A DNA stretch of 64,000 bases from an uncultured Mollicutes bacterium. GTDB taxonomy: Bacteria > Bacillota_I > Bacilli_A > ML615J-28 > CAG-313. Below are positions 54,925-63,271 of the stretch, in pieces. The notes below the pieces were generated by a model, which saw only the letters and a program-made list of their open reading frames with translations, made no database searches and was not told the origin of the DNA. A program made the translations under genes and the position numbers. Every line of letters starts with the position of its first letter. Position 1 is the stretch's first letter. Location of the stretch: assembly GCA_900539265.1 (NCBI GenBank), contig UQBM01000001.1:1-64000 (forward strand). The letters run 5' to 3'.

Positions 54925-56089
54925 TTTATGTACTGACATTGGTTATCATAGCTTGTACAAGTATGGTGAGCAATTATGTGGTGACCATATTGATATTATT
55001 GATCAAGAAGATGGTACTAAAATAATTGTTTTAGCAGATGGACTTGGAAGTGGTGTGAAGGCAAGTATTCTTTCTACGCTTACATCAAAAATAATTTCAA
55101 CGATGATGGCAGAAGGAATTTCTATTGAAGAATGTGTAGCAACGATTGCGGCGACTCTTCCTGTTTGCTCAGTTAGAAAGGTTGCCTATTCCACATTTAC
55201 AATTTTAAAAATTTCACCTAATAATGAAGCAGAAATAATAGAGTATGATAATCCTGGTATTATTTTAATTAGAAATGGTGAAAATATTGAGCTTTCTAAA
55301 ACTGAATTAAATATTGGTGGTAAAAAAATATATAAATCAAAAGTCCATCTTTTTGAAAATGATGTTTTTATAATGATGAGTGATGGTTGCATTTATGCAG
55401 GTGTTGGAAAAGCGCTTAATTTTGGTTGGAAAAGGGAAGATATTATTGAGACAATGAAAATTCTTCCTGATGCAGGTTATACTGCGAAAACAATGACAAC
55501 AATTTTACTTGATGAATGCAATAAACTATATGAAGGAAAACCTGGTGATGATACGACAGTATGTGTTGTTAGAATTAGAAAAAGAGAACCAATGAATTTA
55601 TTGTTTGGTCCTCCGAGTAATAAAGATGATTGTAATAAAATGATGTCATTATTTTTCTCCAAAGAAGGTAAACACATCATATGTGGAGGAACTACCTCAT
55701 CGATTGCCGCAAAATATCTTGGCAAGCCAATTATTCCATCATTAAATTATAGTGATCCTAAAATTCCACCAACTGCAGAAATTGAAGGAGTTGATTTAGT
55801 AACTGAAGGAGTTATAACAATTAACAAAGTTTTAGAATATGCAAAGGATTATTTAGCAGATAATGAATCATATGTTAATTGGTGTTATAAAAAAGATGGT
55901 GCATCTTTAATAGCAAGACTTTTATTTGAAGAAGCAACTGATATTAACTTTTATGTAGGAAGAGCAATCAATCCAGCGCATCAAAATCCTAATTTGCCAA
56001 TAAATTTTAGTATTAAGATGCAACTTGTAAATGAATTGACAGATTGCCTAAAGAAAATGGGTAAGAATATTAAAGTAAGTTATTTTTAG
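54917..56089 (+). CDS. SpoIIE-type PP2C serine/threonine phosphatase
   Basis: This 390-residue protein has the metal-binding motifs VLADGLGSGVKAS, FIMMSDGCIY and PGDDTTVCVVR in the first 230 residues, then a 150-residue extension of unknown fold. It overlaps the sensory hydrogenase gene by eight bases. Such phosphatases are known to neighbour group C hydrogenases and probably turn the H2 signal into dephosphorylation of a target. No partner kinase or anti-sigma target lies in the window unless the APH-type protein plays that part. Confidence 0.9.
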   Translation: MNNLCTDIGYHSLYKYGEQLCGDHIDIIDQEDGTKIIVLADGLGSGVKASILSTLTSKIISTMMAEGISIEECVATIAATLPVCSVRKVAYSTFTILKISPNNEAEIIEYDNPGIILIRNGENIELSKTELNIGGKKIYKSKVHLFENDVFIMMSDGCIYAGVGKALNFGWKREDIIETMKILPDAGYTAKTMTTILLDECNKLYEGKPGDDTTVCVVRIRKREPMNLLFGPPSNKDDCNKMMSLFFSKEGKHIICGGTTSSIAAKYLGKPIIPSLNYSDPKIPPTAEIEGVDLVTEGVITINKVLEYAKDYLADNESYVNWCYKKDGASLIARLLFEEATDINFYVGRAINPAHQNPNLPINFSIKMQLVNELTDCLKKMGKNIKVSYF

Positions 56090-56097
56090 AGGTAAAT

Positions 56098-57531
56098 ATG
56101 AAAAAATTTGATACACAGGTCCAATATTTAAAATATAAAGTATTAAGAGAAGTTGCTAGAAAGGCTTGGGATGATACTTTATATGATAAATTATTAGACA
56201 TTCCTAAAATTATAATTCCAGGTCCAGAACCTACAACTAGATGTTGTATCTATAAAGAAAGAGCAATTGTTGAAGAAAGAATGAAACTTGCAATGGGAGG
56301 AGATAAAAATAATCCGAATGTAATTGAAGTTATTAATATTGCTTGTGACGAATGTCCCGTAGCTGGATATGAAGTAACTGATGTATGTAGAGGATGCCTT
56401 GCCCATCGTTGTCAAGATGCCTGTAAAAGGGATGCCATTTATTTCGATCATAATCAAAAAGCTCATATTGATAAAACAAAATGTGTAGAGTGTGGGAAAT
56501 GTTCAGAAGTTTGTCCATATGGTGCTATTGCTAATTTTAAACGACCATGTGAAAAGGCCTGTAAAATAAAGGCCATTTCAATGGGGGAGAATAAAGCTGC
56601 TCATATTGATAATGAAAAATGTATTGCTTGTGGAGCTTGTGTATATCAATGTCCATTTGGAGCAATTATGGACAAATCATATATATTAAATGTAATTGAT
56701 ATTTTGAAAAAAAGTCAAAATAATGAAAAGTATAAAGTATATGCAGTCGTAGCTCCATCAATTTCTAGTCAGTTTATTCATGCCAAACTTGGTCAAGTAA
56801 TTTCTGGTATTAAAGAGTTAGGATTTTTTACAGTAGTTGAAGCGGCTCTTGGTGCTGATATGGTTGCTTATAAGGAATCAAAAGAATTAGTAGAAAAAGG
56901 ATTTTTAACTAGTTCTTGTTGTCCAGCTTTTGTTATGTATATTAAGAAGAGTTTTCCTAAACTTATAGATCATATATCTCATAATCTATCACCAGCCGCT
57001 GAAATTGCTAAATATATCAAGGAGACAGATCCAACATCAAAAGTAATCTTTATTGGCCCTTGTACTGCTAAGAAAGCTGAATTTTTACAAGAAGAACAGA
57101 AAAAATATATTGATTCTGTTTTAACTTTTGAAGAACTGCAAGCCTTATTTGATAGCAAGGATTTAGATATTTATTCACTATCAGAAGATGTTTTAGATAA
57201 TGCTTCATATTATGGTAGAATTTTTGCTAGAAGTGGTGGTTTAAGTGATGCAGTTAAACAAGCTCTAAAGGAACAAGGTCTTGTAGAATTTGAATTAAAA
57301 CCCGTTGTTTGTAATGGTATTGAGCAATGTAGGATGGCTTTACTGAAAGTAGGTAAGGTAGATATTGGTAACTTTATTGAGGGTATGGCATGTACAGGAG
57401 GTTGTATTGGTGGTGCAGGATGTTTAACACATGGCGAAAAAAACAAAGATGAAGTTGATAAGTATGGTATGGAAGCTTATGAAAAGACCATTAGCAGTGC
57501 AATTTCAATGATAAAAAATATTCAAGAGTAA
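56098..57531 (+). CDS. Monomeric [FeFe] hydrogenase (group B-like), catalytic
   Basis: This is a 477-residue protein. The N-terminal part has an additional Cys cluster (IACDECPVAGYE, CRGCLAHRCQDAC) and two [4Fe-4S] sites (CVECGKCSEVCP and CIACGACVYQCP). All three H-cluster motifs are intact: TSSCCPAFV, IGPCTAKKAE and ACTGGCIGGAGC. It makes or uses H2 with reduced ferredoxin. It lies eight bases after the phosphatase stop and ends the operon. The full catalytic motifs contrast with the altered ones of the 53248 protein. Confidence 0.93.
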   Translation: MKKFDTQVQYLKYKVLREVARKAWDDTLYDKLLDIPKIIIPGPEPTTRCCIYKERAIVEERMKLAMGGDKNNPNVIEVINIACDECPVAGYEVTDVCRGCLAHRCQDACKRDAIYFDHNQKAHIDKTKCVECGKCSEVCPYGAIANFKRPCEKACKIKAISMGENKAAHIDNEKCIACGACVYQCPFGAIMDKSYILNVIDILKKSQNNEKYKVYAVVAPSISSQFIHAKLGQVISGIKELGFFTVVEAALGADMVAYKESKELVEKGFLTSSCCPAFVMYIKKSFPKLIDHISHNLSPAAEIAKYIKETDPTSKVIFIGPCTAKKAEFLQEEQKKYIDSVLTFEELQALFDSKDLDIYSLSEDVLDNASYYGRIFARSGGLSDAVKQALKEQGLVEFELKPVVCNGIEQCRMALLKVGKVDIGNFIEGMACTGGCIGGAGCLTHGEKNKDEVDKYGMEAYEKTISSAISMIKNIQE

Positions 57532-57541
57532 AAATTTATAT

Positions 57542-57585
57542 AAAAAATACCTATAAGTTAGGTTAACATTATAGGTATTTTTTAA
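57542..57585 (+). terminator. Terminator of the redox operon
   Basis: AAAAATACCTATAA pairs with TTATAGGTATTTTT around a 12-base loop, the only strong terminator after 48617. Confidence 0.85.
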
Positions 57586-57635
57586 TGCATTTTTAAACTA
57601 TAAGATAAGATATAATAGAAAAGGTAAAAAAGGAT

Positions 57636-59009
57636 ATGAAGAAATTTATTGGTGATAAAAAGTTTTATAGATTATTATTTGCAATTGTAATGCCAATTGT
57701 ATTACAACAATTTATTACACAATTTGTTAGTCTTTTAGATAATTTAATGGTTGGTCAAGTTGGTAGTAGTGAGATGACTGGAGTATCACTTGCTAATCAA
57801 ATTTTATTTGTGTTTAATCTTGGTATTTTTGGCAGCTTATCGGGAGCATCTATTTTTGCAACTCAGTATTTTGGAGCCAAAGATAAAAAAGGTTATCAAG
57901 AAACATTTCGTTTCAAATGGTTATTAGGTCTTATTATTTTTGCAATAACAACTATTATATTTATTATTTTCAATAAACAATTAATTAATTTTTTTATTAA
58001 TAGCCAAGAGGGAGAATTTTCTGATCCCCATATTGTTTTAGAAAGTGGTAGAACTTATCTTTTAATTATGCTTATTGGTAATTTACCATTTATTATAAAA
58101 GAAATTTATGCAACATCATTAAGAGAAATGAAAGAAACTCTTATACCAATGCTTAGTGGTATTCTTGCAATTATAGTAAATTTGTTTTTAAATTATTTGC
58201 TTATTTTTGGGAAGTGGGGTTTACCCCAACTTGGTACAAGTGGTGCTGCTATTGCTACTGTTGTTAGTCGTTTTGTGGAAATGATTTTTGTTATTATTTA
58301 TATAAAAATAAAAAATAATAAATTTTCTTATTTTAATGGTGTATATAAAAAGATTTTATCATTTCAATCGTTTAAAAAGTTTTTACCAAAAACACTTTTA
58401 TTACTTTCAAATGAAGTTTTATGGGCTTTATCGCTTACATTAATACTTAGTTGTTATGCCCTAAGGGGTCTTGATTATGTAGCATCATTTAATATATGCA
58501 ATACGGTTACAAATGTTTTTTTAACAGTTGGCACTTCTCTTGGTAATGCCACAGCTATTATTCTTGGTAATAAATTAGGGGCACAAGATATCAATGATGC
58601 TAAAGCATCCAGTTATCGAATTTTAGCATTTTCAATTATTGTTACTATTGCTTTTTCTTTGATAATGATTGGAAGTAGTTTTATTCTTCCAAATATATAT
58701 GAAACCAGTGAAAATATTAAAGAAGTGGCTAGAAATTTAATAATCATTGGAGCAATTTTCTTGCCAGTTCATGCGTTTAATACATGTTGTTATTTTGTTT
58801 TAAGAGCTGGAGGAAGAATTGTTTTAACAATTTTATTTGATAGTGTTTTTGTATTAATAGTAAGGTTGCCTCTAGCTTTTCTTCTTTCTAAATATACAGT
58901 TTTATCTATTTATATTGTTTATGCAATTGTAGATGGAATTGATTTTTTGAAAACATTTGTTGGATATATTCTAATTGATAAAGGTATTTGGTTAAAAGCT
59001 ATTATATAA
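57636..59009 (+). CDS. MATE-family multidrug/toxin exporter
   Basis: This 457-residue protein has twelve membrane segments with internal symmetry and MATE marks QQFITQFVSLLDNLMVGQVG, a GTSGAAIATVVSR block and GNKLGAQDINDAK. It uses a Na+ or H+ gradient to export compounds that cannot be predicted. ATG 57636 follows AAAAGGAT. It is a single gene. Confidence 0.93.
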   Translation: MKKFIGDKKFYRLLFAIVMPIVLQQFITQFVSLLDNLMVGQVGSSEMTGVSLANQILFVFNLGIFGSLSGASIFATQYFGAKDKKGYQETFRFKWLLGLIIFAITTIIFIIFNKQLINFFINSQEGEFSDPHIVLESGRTYLLIMLIGNLPFIIKEIYATSLREMKETLIPMLSGILAIIVNLFLNYLLIFGKWGLPQLGTSGAAIATVVSRFVEMIFVIIYIKIKNNKFSYFNGVYKKILSFQSFKKFLPKTLLLLSNEVLWALSLTLILSCYALRGLDYVASFNICNTVTNVFLTVGTSLGNATAIILGNKLGAQDINDAKASSYRILAFSIIVTIAFSLIMIGSSFILPNIYETSENIKEVARNLIIIGAIFLPVHAFNTCCYFVLRAGGRIVLTILFDSVFVLIVRLPLAFLLSKYTVLSIYIVYAIVDGIDFLKTFVGYILIDKGIWLKAII

Positions 59010-59081
59010 AACATCATAAAATTGTTATCAAACTATTTGCATTAATATGGTTATTTTGCTATAATATTAATGCAATTTGAT

Positions 59082-59156
59082 GCAGGTATAGTATAACGGC
59101 TATTATACCGCCTTGCCATGGCGAAGATGCCGGTTCGATTCCGGTTACCTGCTCCA
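59082..59156 (+). tRNA. tRNA-Gly (GCC anticodon)
   Basis: The acceptor stem GCAGGTA/TACCTGC encloses a standard cloverleaf. The anticodon stem CGCC/GGCG holds the loop TTGCCAT with anticodon GCC. The T-arm is CCGGTTCGATTCCGG, and CCA is encoded at 59154-59156. The right flank is recombinase debris and phage-type genes, so this tRNA is a probable integration target. Confidence 0.96.
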
Positions 59157-59170
59157 TTAAAGTACTATGA

Positions 59171-59200
59171 AAAGTCTTCTACTAATGAAGGCTTTTTTTG
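59171..59200 (+). terminator. Terminator after tRNA-Gly
   Basis: AAAGTCTTC pairs with GAAGGCTTT, followed by T-run. Confidence 0.75.
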
Positions 59201-59354
59201 CATTTTAGGTACTATTTTAAAGAGTTTTAAGGGTATAAATAGTAAAATTACATCAAATACAGATGAAGATGTGTGTTTATAGAGGGTACCATTTCCTATA
59301 AGAATCGAATGTATGTGTTAACCTTGTGTAAGGGGAATCGAACTATATATGTGA

Positions 59355-59830
59355 ATTTGATTATAATATTAGTATAATAAGCCAAGAACTATTTGATATG
59401 GTATAAAACGAGATGGAAAACCAAAAGAACATAAGAGGAGCATCAGATACAGGCAAAGGAAGATACTCAACTAAATATCTATTAAGTGGACTTGTAATAT
59501 GTGGAGACTGTGGAACAAAGTTCAGACGTTATGGAAGAAGACTAGCAAGTAAAGAGTATGTAGCAACTTGGGTATGTATGAATCACCAAAAAGATAGTAT
59601 TAAGTATAGTATGCTATCAGTCAAAGAAGATAACAATAGAAACACTTCATGAAATAGAAAAACTAGAAAATGCAATCAAGTTCTTACAAAGTGATGCAAT
59701 AAAAGTAGATGACCACTAATATGGTAAGGAAACTATTAGAATACGTCAAAGTAATCGATAAGCATACACTAGAGTCTAAACTCAACTTTGGAATGATGTA
59801 AAAGGCTAGTTGGTTTTAGTTTTTTATCAA
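59355..59830 (+). pseudogene. Decayed large serine recombinase (zinc-ribbon part)
   Basis: Broken frames keep IISQELFDMV at about 59378, then KYLLSGLVICGDCGTKFRRYG and VATWVCMNHQ (59413-59652, the recombinase zinc ribbon). After a shift come EIEKLENAIKFLQSDAIKVD and a C-terminal block to about 59800. The catalytic N-terminus is missing. The stretch 59201-59354 shows no recognisable gene. It is probably the integrase remnant of an element inserted at the tRNA. Confidence 0.75.
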
Positions 59831-59932
59831 AAGTTATTAAAATATAGAAAAGTAAAATATGTTTTCTCGACAATTTTTTAAAAATTTAGTATAATAATCA
59901 TAATAAATATACATAGAAATATACGCAGTAGG

Positions 59933-61849
59933 ATGGTGATTATTATAGGATATAAATATAGTAGTTTTGAAGAATATATTCAGCTTAATTATTTAGATGA
60001 AATAACTGAAGCAATGGAAGAGTACATTAAAGAAAAAGAATTAAATGCATATAATAATGAAATAGTTTATGCTTTTAATTTATATTGCATTCAAAATATA
60101 GAAGTCAAAAGAATTAAATTTACTAAGTCTAAAATTGACCAAGTGGAATTTAATGTAGTTTTTAAGGCAGAATATGAGTTAGCAGATGGTAATGAAGATG
60201 ATGGATATATTTATACTTCAATCACTAAAAAAGAATTTTTCGAATTTAAGATGAAAGGATCATTCAAAGAACGTTTTAAAGGAAAAGAAAAGGAAGACAT
60301 TGAAAAATTAGATGAAGAACCAGATGAAGTGTTATCGAGTGGATTAGTGCCAATAATTTCTACAGAAGATATGGATTCTTATGCAACAAAGTTTTTGAAG
60401 GAGTTTTGTCCTGAAGTATTAGTTACACCAATGAAACTAAATATTCAAGATATGCTTAAGAAAATGAATATAGATTATTATTATGCACCTTTAGAAAATG
60501 GCGTATTTGGTAAAACATATTTTGCAAATGATAAAGCAAAAGTTTATAGGGAAAACTTATTAAAAACTAAAATAATACGTGTAAAGCCAGGGACAATATT
60601 AATTGATATAACTAAACATATTGATAGAAATGAAGGCTCTTTTAGAAATACTTTTATTCATGAGTGTGTTCATTGGTATTTTCATCGAAATTATTTTGAA
60701 CTAAGACAATGTTTAAATAGTGAAGATACTTATGTAGCCTGTTATAAAGGAGAAAATAAATATGCGATTAAAGATATCGAATGGATGGAATGGCAAGCTA
60801 GAACTCTAGCACCAAGAATATTAATGCCTAAAAAAATGGCTGCTCAGAGGTTTTCTGAATTAACAAAAGAAATTGATGTGGAACAAGAAACGTTAGGTGT
60901 GATAAGAACAAAAACGGAAAAGTGGGAAGAGTTACTTATGAGATTTGCAAATTTCTTTGGTGTGTCCAAATTATCTGCGAAAATTAGATTAAGAGAAATT
61001 GGTAAGACAGAAATCGAAGGTGTAGGAAACTATGTTGATGGTGAATATACAAAACCATTCTTTTTTAAGAGAGGTTCTTTAAAGAATAATCAAACATTCA
61101 TTATTAGTTCAGAAAACTTATCGAGATTACTAACAACTAACTTATTAGTACAAAAAGCATTACAAGAAGAAAAACTATTATATATTAATAAAATGCTTGT
61201 TGTAAATAATCAAAAGTATGTGAATTATCAAAAATATGAAATGACTGAATATGCACTAGAACATGCTGATGAATGTTGTCTAATTTTTAATGTTACAAGA
61301 TTGGGAATTAATGAAAATGGAATGTATGATAAGTATTCATTTTTATTTAGCAGTCCTGGACAAAGAAAAGAAATTAAACAAGTAGAACAAGAACAAGCAG
61401 TTAGAGTTATTAGGATGGCTGATATAGCATCATCACATTTTGAAACACACAAACATAAAATACCAAATGATTTTGCAGGTACTCTAACATATCATTATGA
61501 TAAATCTAAAGAAAATGGCGTAATAACTAGTCATGAAGATTTATCAGGAGAATCAGATGTTGGTGAGAAAACAATTAGATCCTATAAAGATGGAAAAACA
61601 GTTCCACCTAGAATTAATATAATAAAATTAGGATTAGCAATGAAACTATCGGCACCATATATAATTGATATGTTAGAAAAAGCGGATTGTAAAATGACTT
61701 TAAATAATGGAGATAATACAATCCTATTTGCTATAATATACGGATTTCAAAGAGTTGGATTAGAAAGAACGTATATTGAATTAAGGAAAGTTAACAAAGA
61801 ATATTTATTAGAATTATCAGAAAAGTATTTAGAAAATCATTGTTTATAA
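59933..61849 (+). CDS. ImmA/IrrE-type metalloprotease with C-terminal helix-turn-helix
   Basis: This 638-residue protein has a zinc peptidase motif in TFIHECVHWYFH near residue 240 (HExxH), as in ImmA/IrrE proteases that cleave phage-type repressors. A long central part follows, then near residue 530 an Xre-like helix-turn-helix (EDLSGESDVGEKTIRSYKDGKTVPP). The usual order puts the helix-turn-helix first or on a separate protein, so this arrangement is unusual. The start is uncertain: ATG 59933 overlaps the AGGATGGTG ribosome-site-like sequence. It probably regulates the downstream cassette. Confidence 0.75.
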   Translation: MVIIIGYKYSSFEEYIQLNYLDEITEAMEEYIKEKELNAYNNEIVYAFNLYCIQNIEVKRIKFTKSKIDQVEFNVVFKAEYELADGNEDDGYIYTSITKKEFFEFKMKGSFKERFKGKEKEDIEKLDEEPDEVLSSGLVPIISTEDMDSYATKFLKEFCPEVLVTPMKLNIQDMLKKMNIDYYYAPLENGVFGKTYFANDKAKVYRENLLKTKIIRVKPGTILIDITKHIDRNEGSFRNTFIHECVHWYFHRNYFELRQCLNSEDTYVACYKGENKYAIKDIEWMEWQARTLAPRILMPKKMAAQRFSELTKEIDVEQETLGVIRTKTEKWEELLMRFANFFGVSKLSAKIRLREIGKTEIEGVGNYVDGEYTKPFFFKRGSLKNNQTFIISSENLSRLLTTNLLVQKALQEEKLLYINKMLVVNNQKYVNYQKYEMTEYALEHADECCLIFNVTRLGINENGMYDKYSFLFSSPGQRKEIKQVEQEQAVRVIRMADIASSHFETHKHKIPNDFAGTLTYHYDKSKENGVITSHEDLSGESDVGEKTIRSYKDGKTVPPRINIIKLGLAMKLSAPYIIDMLEKADCKMTLNNGDNTILFAIIYGFQRVGLERTYIELRKVNKEYLLELSEKYLENHCL

Positions 61850-61867
61850 AAATTTTCACTAAAAAAT

Positions 61868-62039
61868 CGGTAATTGATTACCGGAATATATAATATAAAA
61901 AGTATTAAAATTGCAAGGATATTAACAAATTCTTGCTTTTTTTTATGAAAAATATACAAAAAAAGTCTTTTAAAGTGGTAATTGATTATCTATGTATAAA
62001 AAGGCCTTTTTGTTATACTTAAAGCGTAATTAATTACAG
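61868..62039. promoter_or_regulatory. Three palindromic operator-like sites around a promoter
   Basis: CGGTAATTGATTACCG (61868-61883), TGGTAATTGATTATCT (61976-61991) and CGTAATTAATTACAG (62025-62039) share the core GTAATTRATTA. A -10-like TATACT (62014-62019) lies between the second and third. I see no copies elsewhere in the window. They are well placed to bind the helix-turn-helix of the 59933 protein. Confidence 0.65.
61913..61944 (+). terminator. Terminator of the metalloprotease/regulator gene
   Basis: GCAAG...CTTGC stem (61913/61932) followed by eight T residues. Confidence 0.65.
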
Positions 62040-62103
62040 ACACCTTATATTATTGATGGAGTAGCTAACTATCAATTATAAAACAAAGAAAGGAGGTAAT
62101 TTT

Positions 62104-62388
62104 ATCAATAAATTAACAGTTATAGTTTCATTAATAGGGATTATTGGAACACTATCTAGTATTTTCTTTGCTTCTCTTGCTTGCAAAAGAACAAATATTA
62201 AGGAACAAAAAAATGATGGTAGGAGTGAAGGCGTTATTGTATCAGACATTGGCTATATTAAAGCGTGCGTTGATCGAGTAGAGAAAAACTTAAATAAAGT
62301 TGATGAAAGATATCGTATTATTCTAGAAAGAGTTGCAAAAGCAGAAGAAGCAATTGTAAGTGTGAATAAAAGATTAGATGAATTATAA
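62104..62388 (+). CDS. Small phage membrane protein of the holin cassette, apparent non-AUG start
   Basis: The open frame runs about 94 codons with one N-terminal membrane helix (LTVIVSLIGIIGTLSSIFFASL) and a charged helical tail (VDRVEKNLNKVDERY). It matches the small XhlA-like proteins that precede phage holins. There is no ATG, GTG or TTG at the right place; an ideal GGAGG at 62092 lies seven bases before ATC 62104 (reading ATC AAT AAA), so ATC is the best start. Alternatively the start codon has mutated and the gene is silent. Confidence 0.6.
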   Translation: MNKLTVIVSLIGIIGTLSSIFFASLACKRTNIKEQKNDGRSEGVIVSDIGYIKACVDRVEKNLNKVDERYRIILERVAKAEEAIVSVNKRLDEL

Positions 62389-62406
62389 GAAAGGATGTAA
62401 TAATTA

Positions 62407-62697
62407 ATGGATTTTACAAGTGTTCCTATTATAGTTGTATGTTGCTATATCATAGGAGAAATTTATAAAGCCTTATTTAAGAATAAGCAAGAAGCATACA
62501 AGTTAATACCAATAGTAATGGCTATCATTGGTGGAGTATTAGGGATTATAATTTATTTAACTCATCCAGAGATAATTTTAAATGCAGAAAATATTTGGGT
62601 AGCTTTAGGTATAGGTATTGTAAGTGGTGCTAGTTCAACTGGTGCTAATCAGATTATAAAACAAATATTTAAAAAAGGAGAAAATAAAAATGAATGA
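62407..62697 (+). CDS. Phage holin, Hol44-like (holin superfamily V)
   Basis: This 96-residue protein has three hydrophobic segments and the conserved end ALGIGIVSGASSTGANQIIKQ, typical of Phage_holin_5_2-type proteins that open the membrane at lysis. It ends with TGA, and its last eight bases overlap the next gene. Preceded by the small XhlA-like protein. Confidence 0.85.
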   Translation: MDFTSVPIIVVCCYIIGEIYKALFKNKQEAYKLIPIVMAIIGGVLGIIIYLTHPEIILNAENIWVALGIGIVSGASSTGANQIIKQIFKKGENKNE

Positions 62698-63250
62698 ATT
62701 TAAAGATAGGGATGTTCAGTATCCTAATAGAAAAAAATTAACAATTAAAGATATTACATATGATGAGAATGGGGAAATTTATGAACTAATTGTTGATGAA
62801 GTAAGAAATGAAGGAACTATATATGAAACTGGTACGCCTTTGAAAGCAGCAAATTTAAATGCAACAATTAAAGAAATGATTGATTCTATTGTTAAATTAG
62901 CATTAGAAAACTATCACGAAAATGGTCTAGCAGAGTTGGAAAATGCTGAAGCTACAGTTTTATTTGATGGGTCATGTGCAATGTACGATAGTATTAATAT
63001 TGATGTGTCTGAAGCAGTTAGAATAGTTCTTCAAAATAATTATCAAGAGTATTTTAGTGTTTCTGCTCCAGATACTTCATCAGCAGGAACAATCACTGTT
63101 GAAATTACAGCTTTGCAAGAACCAGAATCATCAGGAGCAACAGAATTTGATTTTATAGTGAAATTATATTCGCTAGAAACAGAAGAGATGATTAAAAAAG
63201 TAACATGTATAGTTACTTTTCAAGTACCATCTACAACACCAGAAGATTAA
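62690..63250 (+). CDS. Phage structural (tail/baseplate-type) protein
   Basis: This 186-residue protein has the N-terminal motif FKDRDVQYPNRKKL followed by GTPLKAANLNATI, common in short tail or baseplate proteins of Bacillota phages. The C-terminal half is beta-rich and may be a small receptor- or particle-surface domain. Its ATG overlaps the holin stop. Confidence 0.65.
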   Translation: MNEFKDRDVQYPNRKKLTIKDITYDENGEIYELIVDEVRNEGTIYETGTPLKAANLNATIKEMIDSIVKLALENYHENGLAELENAEATVLFDGSCAMYDSINIDVSEAVRIVLQNNYQEYFSVSAPDTSSAGTITVEITALQEPESSGATEFDFIVKLYSLETEEMIKKVTCIVTFQVPSTTPED

Positions 63251-63271
63251 ACATTTAAGGAGGTAATCAAA

